Assembly (NCBI RefSeq): GCF_019059575.1
Contig: NW_024881698.1
Location: 496,001-560,000 of the forward strand
Length of the DNA: 64,000 nt
From: Amphibalanus amphitrite
Lineage: Eukaryota; Arthropoda; Thecostraca; Balanomorpha; Balanidae
Direction: 5' to 3'
The notes beneath the pieces were generated by a model. It ran no database searches, was not told where the DNA came from, and saw nothing but the letters and a program-made list of their open reading frames with translations. The translations under genes and the position numbers were made by a program. The number at the start of each line of letters is the position of its first letter. Position 1 is the first letter of the stretch. This document shows, one piece after another, positions 12,501 through 24,500 of the stretch.

Positions 12501-15500
12501 AGCAGGTATGTCGTGTATTTAGACTCCCGCGCCGTGCCGGGTTGGGGGCGTTTTTACGTCTTCCCCTCAAGGTTTTCGCGAAGCACCGCCATTTTTGGCT
12601 CATCTTATCATGCATCTTTTCTGAATATGTTGTGAACGTGTCAGGCCCCGGTCGTTTAAGGTCTAGCCACCATAGAAAAAGGTAGAATGCTCGTCATAGC
12701 TGAACCGACTGAGCGATCGCCTTGAAACATTCAGGGCGATAAACATAAAAAGAATTTAAAGATGCAGTATGTATAAACTATAAAATATATATCTCGGAAT
12801 TTTGATGTAGGTATATGACCCAAGGTCAGATTAATTTTGCGACCTCTTCATTTTAACCCGCGCATGACTGGGGCATCTTCCATAACGCGAGTGACTGGGG
12901 TGGGGGGAGGCTCCCCAGAGTCCCCCCCCCCCCTATCTCCAAAACTACTGGGCCGATCGTCAAAATTTTCAAACGGCGTCTGATAGGCCTGGAAAAACTG
13001 TCAAGCGAAACCTATTTTCATTGAACTCGAGGTCAATGATGACGTCACAGGTCAGGTCAAAGAAAAAATTATCAGTATTTTTGCTTGTTCACAATTTAGG
13101 TACCGCCAGCTCTGACCGCCAGCTGACAAGTCCGATCAGGCTCATTTTTGGTTTACGCACTCCTTGATATATGCCTTAGATACCCTGAGGGTACCGAACA
13201 TTTGCTTTGAATTTTTCAGGTCAATGCCAGGTCATCCTAGGTCACGAAAATTGTATATCATGTATCCGTCACGTGACGAATGTTTTATGGTCCATTTTAC
13301 TCGCAGATTTCGAAAACAGTGTCGGCTGTGTCCTTTGAGGTCATTTTCAGCTGAACTTACCGGAGGTCAGGTTACTTTCAGGTCAGAAAAGGTCAAATTT
13401 TAAAAATGAATTTTTCAACAAAAAAGGTCCTTTCAGATGCAGTTTGAGCTCAGGAACACGACGGTGCCATTTATTTTGCTGTACAATGTAAAAAAAAAGG
13501 TTTTCAAAAATATATAATTGTAAAATTTTGACAATAATGCAAATAACTTGGCTGTTTTTGACGCTATTGGGCTAAAACTTGCTAGTGTAGTTCATCAGTG
13601 TGTGTTTTATCACAAATATTCCGGTTTTTGCGATGAATGAAAAACATTTTTTTATAATAAATAAAAATGTTTTTTAGTATTTGTCAAAACATTTTTTTTT
13701 AATGTTCAGAATTTTGAAAATTCCAGATAGTAGTTTGATAGCTACGTGTATTTGTAGTCCATTGATGCAAAGAAATTGGATCTAGCTTTAACACTAAGCT
13801 CTTGAGAGTGTTTGCCGTAATTCAATATTTTGCATCAAAATCGGCCGACATGACGTCACTCTGACGTCATTTCCGGCCAAACTACGGTAGCTAGAAAGTT
13901 GAAATTTTATCATACGATGTCAAATTAATGCTGCTGAGGGTACCGCAAGTTTCGTGTTAATCCGGCAAACGGTTAAGACGATATTGCAGAAAAACGGGAG
14001 GGGGCTCTGGAGAGCCCCCCCCCCCCCCCCCAGTCATGCGCGGGTTAACCCTCGCCGGACCTATTGGTTTTCTACATACACGCCGGCCGAGGGGGGGGGG
14101 GGGCGGGTACGACCCCCCCCCCTCGCCGTTTCGCCCCTGGTGGAGCTAGCGCGTCGCGGGAAAAACGAGCGTGTGCGCCGTTACGAGACGCAGAGATTGG
14201 TACCCGATTTTAAGGTCCTAGGTCAACCGGTGACCTCTGAGGTCAGGTCAAGTGCCCCAAGGTACGGTTCAGTTTTTGGTGAATAACTTCGCAAAAAACG
14301 GCCGCAGAGCCGCGATTTTGGCAGCATCGTGTTCGCCTCGCTCAGGCGCGTCGAATGGTATACTTTTTGTCCGGGTCAGGTCAACTTCGGGTGTTGACCT
14401 CAGGTCAAGGTCAGGTGAGCACCCCCAGGTCACGAAGCTGGTCGAAAGAGGTCATGTCGCATATCATTCGATTGGGCAGGTCTTCCTGAGTACATTGGTG
14501 GCTTTCCCGACTCGCTAGCTCAATTTGACCAAGAGTTATTGACGAAAAACTAATATGACCTTGATGACGTCATAAATGACGTCACGCAAGGTCAACATTG
14601 CAAAAGTGACGCACCCGACCTTGCAAGGAGTGCATCAAATCACGATTCTGTGTGCTTGAAATAGTTGGAGATCGTTCCCGGCGCCAGAATAGCAGTTTTC
14701 ATTTTTCCCCATTGACTTATAATGGTGAGGTCACGAAAATGACCTGACCTCATATGACCTTTAGGAAAAATCCGAGATATCAAATTGTGAGACTCATAAT
14801 GGATACTAGATCCTGCAAGTTTCATTTCCCTGTGACATTCCCTCTGGCAGTGAGGGCGTTGCGAAGTTGCGACATCTGAAGACCGTGCAGAGGTTCACTT
14901 ATGACGTCATAGGTCAGTGACCTGACCTAACCCAAAAATGCGGTTGGTGTCAAAAGATCCGGCTTGAATCAAAGGTCAGGTATGCCAAGTTTCAGCTCTC
15001 TATCGTCAGCGTGTTCGGAGCTATCGCGAAAAAACCCTATGGGGGGGGGCGGCACCCCCCCCCCCCCTCGGCCGGCGAGGGTTAAGTCAATGGGAAAATT
15101 TGAAATGCGCTTCTTTTGCAGATGAACGTCGTTCTATACACTTTCAAACATCGGTTTCCATGTAAACATGACACACTGAATCGGAAAATTGTACCCGTGA
15201 CTCCTCTTTGTGCCCCTGAGGTCGTCACAGGTCAGGAAAGGTCCCCAGCAATTTTTTGAAAATCACTTTTGGTAGACATGCTAGAGCAATGGAAATACCT
15301 CAGCTGTGATCAGCTCGACAATAAGGTACCAACTGATATGCCATATGATCTTTACCGATCAAGTCATGACCTTGACGTGAGATCAAATTTTCGAAATGAC
15401 CTGTCAAGGTCAAATCATAGTTCATTCGACACGTCTCGGCGAGGGGTGCACGATGCTGGCAAAATACATGTCGTGTCTTTCTTCAGTCAACAAGTACTAC

Positions 15501-18500
15501 AAAAAAGTTTTTCTTAAAAACGTCATTTTTAGTGTTTGGCCTCTGAAGGCTAAACCGTTGATCTTAGGTTCAATCTCAGGACACGGTTACGAATGAGCGT
15601 TAAAGGGACCCTCTCACCTTCAAAAAAGTTAATGAATTGGCATGAAAGTGATGTCACTCGGTTCAGAAAGAGCGAAAACGAAGATCCACTAAATTTCACC
15701 GAAAAATATTCACCGGTTTTCAAGATATTAGACTTTTACTTTTGTTTACTTTTTGGATCTCTCCTGTTTCTAGCGACTTTATTTGGAAACAATAATTTGG
15801 CAGCCTTGAAGTATGGCAGACGTTGCGCGCAAAGCAGCGTATACCACCACGTGTTAACGATGGTTTTCGTCTAAGATTTAAAAATCGTTAGATCTCCGCT
15901 GACGTCACAAATTCTATGGGGGCATTCCAATGCATTAGCCCCTTAGAATCCAAAAACTGCAAGTTTGAAATTCCATATCTCCGAATTAAAGCTTTTTCGA
16001 TGTTGTTGAGTGCCCAAACCTGTATTTGCAGGCCATGGCCACCAATTTGGCTATCTCAACTCAAAACTAATGTTAAGGTGGGATGGTCACTTTAATAGAG
16101 CTATTGAATGCGCTTTTACGCGGCGCTGTAGCTCTATTGGTTCTCGAGTTATGCGCCAGTTTGTCGAAAAACATTGGAATAGGCAAAATTTGACCTTAAA
16201 TGACCTCTGGTTACCTGACCTTTGCGCTCACCTGAAAAAAACGACTAGTTATTCCCTCATCATTCTAACGCTCTTTGAAATGCCTCTTACCGCGTGTCGC
16301 CCGCTAATCGAGGAACCGTTAGACGGGGGGGGGGCAGAAACGACATTGGAAAGTCAGACCACCAGCACGGCGCGGGATAACTCACTGCTAGAGAAAGAAG
16401 AAAAAACGCCCTGCGTCATCTCTCAATATTTCCTAAAGCAGTACCGATATCGCCAACTTGCAGTGTCCCTTTCCACATCAATCACAAATGCAAAAAAAGA
16501 GAGGATGTGAAAACATGCGTTTGAGTGCGTCGCAAGTCACAACTATTGATTCTGATCCCGCAACTCCCTTTATAGTAGACGAAGTTCCTGTTAACGGTCT
16601 GCTGAATAAATACAGATAGGTACAGTCCACAGCAAAAGTAATGTGCGGTTTCAGTCATGGGTATGTTCTGCTTCTGAAGCTTAGGAACGATTAGCCAGAG
16701 TACAGTGAAATTTTGAATGTAGCTTATATGTATCGTCACCCTTGCAGCTGCAACTTTAGCTATTGACATCTTCTTTTCGATCGCTCCGCATTAAACAATC
16801 GCCAGTCAAAGCCAACCGTTGAGATTGGTAAAACCCTACATTACTTTAGCGGTGGGCTGTACAAACCAGTAAAACGCCTTTTGGGCGAAGAACGAGCGAG
16901 CGAGATAGTGAGCCTTGCACGTGCAGAAGGGCGAGAGGGTACTTCCAACGGGCTTGTGCAAAGCACCCTTCTAACCGGTCGCTAGCGGTGTACCAAATTT
17001 GAACGCAATCGGCCCAGCCGTTCCTGAGATCTGGAAGCGGCATTCTGCACGTGCGCACGTGCAAACGGGGTCCAAAATGACTTTTGCACGGCACCCTACT
17101 AACCGGTCCCCAACCGTGTACCAAATTTTAGCGTAATCGGCCCAGCCGTTCTCGAGATCTGGAAACGCTCCCTGCACGTGCGCACGTGCAGTAGCACCCT
17201 AACCGCAACACATGGGAATGCATTGCCTGGTGGGTGCCTACCTGTATGCCAAGTTTCAGCGAAATCCCCCAGTAATTACCGAGTTACTGAAATGGGAACA
17301 AATTTGGCACCTCTTATTGTTGTATTTTGCACGTGCAGTGGGGGTCACTCACATAGATGAAGAGTATCCGACCTTTGGTAGAAGGGATGCAGCTACCCTA
17401 TAAAAATGACCGCAAGACAATCGCTCAAGCCGCTGCTGAGATATGGGCCTCTCAAAATCATTACTTTTGCAAAACTGCTTGAACACCCTTGACTTTTCAC
17501 GTGGCACGTGCCACGACGGTCAATGAGATGTATCAAAAGTATGTATTCAATTACGGGGTAGAAGGGATGGGGCTACCCAGCAAAAAAGACCGCAGGCCAT
17601 TCGGTCCAGCGGTTGCTGAGATATAAGCCTCTCAAAAGCGTTACAGGCCGGGCCGGGCCGGGCCGCTCATACTGAGATTTTCCCGTTATATTGAAAAGAC
17701 TTCGCTTCGCTCGCTGCGCTCGCTCGCTCGTAACAAGAACGGACATAACCCGGCAGGCGGTGGGCCTCCCGGCGACCTTCCGCGCGGGGGATTTTTTGCC
17801 CCTTCTCCCCCCGTATCTCCAAAACTACTGGACGGATCCGTAAAATTCAAACGACGTTCGATAGACCTGTCAAATCTGTCGAAAGAAATCCAATTTCATT
17901 GAACTCGGGGTCACCGATGACGTCACAGGTCAGGTCAGATAAAAGGTTTCACCGTTCACGGGTCTTCTAGGAAATGAGCTATAACATCGAGTAAAACGCA
18001 TTTTGTAGAAAATCAGCGATGGGAAGTCAGTTGCCTAGTATACATATTGCTATTAGTGGTCACTGATAATACTAGGTCAGGTCACAGGTCAGGTCACCAA
18101 GGGTCAGCATATGAACTCAACTTTACTAGGGTTGTGCGATCAGCGATGCATGTTTTATTGACCAATTTTTTTTTTTCACTTCCAACTGAATGGTGTTGGT
18201 TATAAGACCATCAGTTACGATTAAAGTCACTTTCTGGTGGAGGTCAGGTCAATGTCAGGTCAAAGAAGGTCAAAATTCAAAGTTGACAGTTTTGCATAAA
18301 ATGGGTATTGATTCGATGCAGCTCGTCACGGAGAGTCTAATGGTGGTCTTTGTTTTGCGCTACTTGATCTAGAATGGCTAAAACTTAAGTTTGAAAAGTT
18401 GATGTCATGAATTTTGAACAGTTCTTTTTCTATAGCTTAGCCAAAAAAGAAGTATCGACCTAAAATTTGGTGTGTGAATAGAAGTCAATAGAGGCTGTTG

Positions 18501-21500
18501 CATATATTCCGTTTTTTTCGGAAATCGAAAAAAAACCTTTGGGATTTTTGGCTATTACATCCATTTTTTAATTTTTGGGGGTTAAATTCCCAAATTTTCA
18601 AAATTTCGATATATCGGTATAATAGCCATGGTATTTCTACACATTTTATGACTTAAACATTTTTCTGTATCAGATAAATAAAAGAAGTTGACCTTTTCCT
18701 CGACATCAAAAATGTAAAAAGCCGAATAATATATTTTAATAATATATTTTAAATTTTTCTGTATCATCAAAGCTATATGCCTGACAGCTCTTCCCACGAA
18801 ACCTTTTTTGGGTCGAAAATGGCAGAAATGACGTCACTCCGACGTTATTAGCGGCCGACCAATCATATCATAGCCTTTGGAAAAACTTTGGGCAAAAAGT
18901 GTAAAAGTGATGCACGGGAGGGCACTGAAAGTTTGGTGTCGACAGGCGCAGCGGTTCTGGAGATATGAGAAAAAAAATAAAGGGCGGGGGCAAAAAATAC
19001 CCCTCCCCACCGCCTGGAAGGTTAACTTTCAGTTTCTCGGACCCAGTCAAAAGCTTCCAGCTGGTTCTCTGATATGTGCGGTATTGTCTACCTGCAACCT
19101 CTCGCTCGGATTTTTTCGGCGTCTGGAAGGCCTTCTTGGGAGAGCTTCTGGCGTCCGGCATCAGCTGAGTCTTCATCTGTTCCCCAATGTTTCTGAAAAC
19201 GAGCATGCATGGATTGTTCACAATGGATCGCAGAGTTCAGAGTTCTGACCACTTACAGATTGAGTCAACATGGCTTTGTGACGCTAAGGGCAGTCTTAGG
19301 ATGCACTGTTCACACATTTTGACCAAATGTTAACATTAGTGAAAAAGTGACAAATAAAATCTGCATAATTTTGCGAGAAAAAAAAGAGTCTATCACAATG
19401 ATACAAAGGTTGTCGTCTCGTCCCAGAAGAAAATTGTCATCCTGGCAACTATAGCCGTTATCATGATTATCGTCATATAGAGTTGACCCGGCAGGCAGTG
19501 GGCCTCCCAGCCACCTTCTGCGCGGTGAGGGAGGGGGGGGGGGGCATTTTTTTGCCCTCCTCGTATCTCCGAAACTACATGACGAATCCGTACAATTCAA
19601 ACGGCGTTCGATAGCCCTGTTAAATTTGTCAATAGCATTCCAATTCCATTGACCTCGACGTCACCGATGACGTCACAGGTCAGGTCAAAGATAATATGTT
19701 GGAAAACCGCCTGGAAGGTTATTATATCCATCGTTCTTAAATTCGTCATTGGGTTTACAATGCAGATATATTTTCATCTCGCACTACTCAGCGACGGAGA
19801 TAATATTTCGCTATCTTTGCATCGAACTGAGATGCAAAGATAAAGTCGCGGGGCCTTTATCCAAAATCAAGTGTTCAAGTGATCAAAGGGCACAGTCGAA
19901 ACATTGTTGGAAGTTGTTTGTAATGAGCTTTTGAAGTCAGATCACAGCTAGGATCCATTCCGTTGCATAAATAAATATATATTAATGCAATATTTTAATT
20001 ACCTAGAAATATATACGATCCCGCATGGCTCACTCATGCAAGATCAGATATCTTCTCCGCGCGCGTTCCAAAAAACCACTTGGAAAAGACATCCTTATCT
20101 TCCACTCTGAGTCATGAAGAATCCTTCGTATCTTCTACGCCACAGTGAATCACAAGCCAGAATAAAATGCGAAAAATACTCATATTAACTAAATTATCAA
20201 TACATAGACATATGAGACAATATATATGATTCATTTTTGCCTGTCACTCACTTACCTTGCTTTTTTGGGCAGGAGAGGAACGCTCGACTTCTGCACAACT
20301 ACCGGGTCCGGAGTGAGGCTGATAATCTCCAGCTTTCTTACGTCTTGAGCACTGTAAACAGACAAGATCCGTAAGAGCTATACAACAGCACAGCACAACA
20401 AAACGACAAGCTTTCTAGTTAAAAATGCAGCAAAGAGTAAGAAGAGCACATTTAAAAACATGTGCTTGTTACCTCCAGAAGAAATAATAAAAACTAAAAG
20501 GCGATTATATTTCAATGAAAGGCAGATTAGCCCACGCCCCGTTGGGGAAGGATCCGAAACGGAATAACTCTCTTCAAGTGCCTAAGTAAAAGTGTCATTT
20601 CGGGTTTTTGAAAATGTTATATTTTGACCCCCCCCCAAAAAAAAAAAAGAAAAAAGGAAAGGAAAAAGGAAAAAAGGTGCGGAGTCTTGTTGAAACACGT
20701 AGGTAATCCACCCCTCCGGTGACCTGCTCTATCCACGGCTTCACCCTGTGCCCCAGAGCGTGCAGATAAACATCAGCAGTGACCTCTTCTCCGGAACCTA
20801 GGGCGGCATCACATGCCCATCGCTTCACACCGCTCTCAGAACCATCGTTTTTTTTTTCGCACGAAGGGTCAGAGAACTGTTTTTCCTGGTCTGTCTGCTT
20901 GTCTCCGCATCCCTAGTTACCCTGACAACCCATATAGCGATTTCGTTTTTCTTATACTGTACTTTTCGGCAAATTAAAAACTTGACAATATCGACAGGTC
21001 GTTGTCCGGCGCGAAGTGCAGAGAGCACTGCTGACCTCTGCTGGTACTCCCTGCCAGGAGGCGACATATTCGTAACAAAAATTGTGTCACATCATATCCG
21101 ACGGACAGATCACTCAAGTGGATGACCTCATTCAGTCAATTTTCTTAGCACGTGTACGTGCGATGACCCAAAATTATTCCGGATTTCACTGCCCCACCTT
21201 GTACATCATATGGAACCTAAGGTCATCACATCACATCACATCAGGCGCGGATACAAGGGGGGGGGGCCATGGGGGCCATGGCCCCCCCTTGGCCGATTTT
21301 TTTCAAAAATAAAATAAAAAGTTAAAAAGTTAAAAAGCTGAAAAGGGGGCCTCCTGAAAATAAAGTGGCCGAAATCCGATGAGTTTTTTTTTAACCTACC
21401 CACTTAGTTATTTCTTAGAAGACTAGCTGAGAAGACTTCTTTGTTAGAAGATTGGTAAAGCTTTTCATAACTTGGAGGTCTCTTATACTCACAGAGATGA

Positions 21501-24500
21501 CCACTTTTACAGGGCCTCCTAACCTGCACAGAGGGCCTCCAAGCCTGCACAGATGTTGAGATGTTGCCTGAACAGCTAGATAAGCTCAATAGACGCAGTT
21601 TTTTTTGGGGGGGGGGCCAACAAGTGGGAAGATGGGGCCTCCAACAGGTGGGATTATGGGGGGGGCCTCCTGGTTTCTAATGGCCCCTCCCTTGGAGATT
21701 TTCTGGATCCGCCCCTGCATCACATTCCAAATTTAAGATCGATAACTCCATTTTTGGCATCATATGACAGAAAACTACCCCAAATTGGTGACGTGCCACA
21801 AATTGGAGCACAATGAACTCAGCACGTCCGTGCGCATCGAATGGTATACTTCGTTACCAGTTTAAGTGAGCTTAAAATTTTCCTAACTTCTAAGTGAGCT
21901 AAAATTAATTAGGTACAAGTTAACCAAAGAGCATCATATCGCATATCATTCGATTCAGCTCTAGCCTCATTGTGTGCCAAGTTACTGGCAAAACGTAGTT
22001 TGACCTCATTTGACTAATTTATCCCTGAACAGATTGCTAATGAACACATTTATCCCTGATGTTCCATGATAGGTGGGAGGTAGGACTGGCAAAAAAGGCC
22101 GAAATCAAGGTGTCAAAAGCTCACAAGGCCCAAAGCCAACGCAAGATGTTGAGAATTGGTCATTTGAGTCATGGCATGACCTAAAAACACGGTCATATCT
22201 CCGAAACCAAAAACCACAGAAACTTGAAATTTTCAGTGGAAATCAAGAAAGGATAGAGGAGCAGCTATACGAAAAATCAGGCTTCTAGCTCTAAAAATGT
22301 TGAGTGCAGAGCATAAAGACTACGGGGGGGGGGGCAACCACCACTCCCCCCCCCCCATGTGCGGGCGAGGGTTATATCGTGAGTTATTGGCGAAAAATAG
22401 GTGGGGTTGGCGAAATCCGTCCCTTCCACCGCCCGTGCTACGTTGCACTACTTGTTGCTATATCATCCAAAGTTATCGTTGGCCCAATCTAATTTTCTCA
22501 GCACGTATGCCTTACGTGTAGTGGAAGACAATATCTAAATTTGAGCAAAATCGAAGGGTACCCATTTTTCACAAATTACATTTTAAGAAAAAAAATCAAA
22601 ATAAAATAAATTCAAAATCACAAAAAATGTTAAAATTGCCATATTTAGCTAGCATAACTCCTAATGTACACGTTTCAGTTGGCTTGAAATCAATGACTTC
22701 AAAAATATTGAAGCTATAGATCTTTCAAAATTGCAATACACGTCCAACTCTGCTCAAAAAGCAGAAGCCAACCCAGCAGGCGTTGGGCCTCCCGGCCACC
22801 TTCCACGCAGTGGGGGGGGGGACATTATTTTGCCCCCCCCGTACCTCCGAAACTACTGGATGGATCCGTAAAATTAAAACAACGTTCGATAGTCCTGTCA
22901 AATTTGGCGAAGGAAACCAAATTTCATTGACCTCAGGGTCACCGATGACGTCACAGGTCAGGTCAAAGATGAAATGTTTCACCGTTCACGGGTATTCTTG
23001 GGAATGCGTTTAAACACCGAGGAAAACGCATTTTATCGAAAATCAGCGATAGGGCGTCAGTTGCGTAGTACATATGTTGCTATAAGAGGTCACTGACAAT
23101 ACCAGGTCAGGTCACAGGTCAGGTCACCAAGAGTCAGCACATGAACCCAACTTTACTAAGGTTGTGCGATGCATGTTATATGGCCAATTTTTCATTTCCA
23201 ACTCAATGGTGTAGGTTATAAGACCATCAGGTACGGTTTAAGTCACTTTCTGGTGGAGGTCAGGTCAAGGTCAGGTCAAAAAAGGTCAAATTTCAAAGTT
23301 GATAGTTTTGCAAAAAAAAAATGGGTATTGATTCGATGCAGCTCGTCACGTGGAGTCTAATAATGGTCTTTGTTTTGCGCTACGACGTCTAGAACTGCTA
23401 ACAATTGAGTTTGAAAATATGACGTCATCAATTTTGAACAGTTTCTTCGCTATAACTTGGCCAAAAAAAAAGAGGTATCGATCTCAAATTTGGTATCTGG
23501 ATAGAAGGCGGTAAGGACTATCACATTAATTCCGTTTTTCGAAATTCAAATTTTTTTTTTTGGATTTTTCGGCTATTATATTAACAAATATATTGTTTTA
23601 TTTTTGGGGGTCAAAATAAAAAAAAAATAAAAAATCCGAGATAGCAGTTTTGTAGCCCTGTTAATTCTGCACCTTTTATGTCTGAAACATTTTTTTGTAT
23701 CTCTAAAGCTGTAGGCCTGACAGCTCTTCCCGCGAAACCTTTCTTGGGTCGAAAATGGCAGAAATGACGTCACTCCGACATCATTGGCGGCCAACCTATT
23801 GTCCTATTATAGCCTTCGGAAAAAAAAAAATTTTGGTCACAATGTGCAATAGCTATTCACGGGAGGGTACTGAAAGTTTGGTGACGATCGGCGCAGCGGT
23901 TCTGGAGATACATAAAAAACTAAAGGGGGCAAAAAATGCCCCCCCCCCCACCGCCTGGAAGGTTAACCTTCGCCCCAGTGGGGGGGGGCATATGTTACCA
24001 CCCTGTCGCGTTTTTTGCGTGTGAATAAAAAACCGTGGCGCGTAGCGCCGCGCCGCTTGGGGTAGCTTTTGGTACATCAATTTTGGACAATGTATTAAAT
24101 TTTTGACCCCAGGTCATGTCAGGTCAGGTCACCAGGTCAAGTTAACTGACCAAGCCTAAAAAAGTTTGCAGTCATGTCCAGCCTGCAGTGTTTGCCAGAC
24201 AGGTTTTAAACTTGGTGGATTGCATGCTGTTATGGGCGCCTACAATTTGTATATCTCGGATTTTTATACCCGTGACCTAAGGTCAGGTCAGTGACGTGAC
24301 CTCTCCATTACAAGTCAATGGAGAAAAATGGAAATGCCTCTAGATCCGTGTGTACGCATAGGAACAGTCCAAATATTTCAGAATCACAATGATTTGGACC
24401 ACCCGTGATGATCTAGGTGTCATTTTTGCTGATAGCCTCTAGAAAGGTCATCCGAGGTCATTTGAGGCTACAAACAGATTGTTTGCCAATAACTCGCGAT

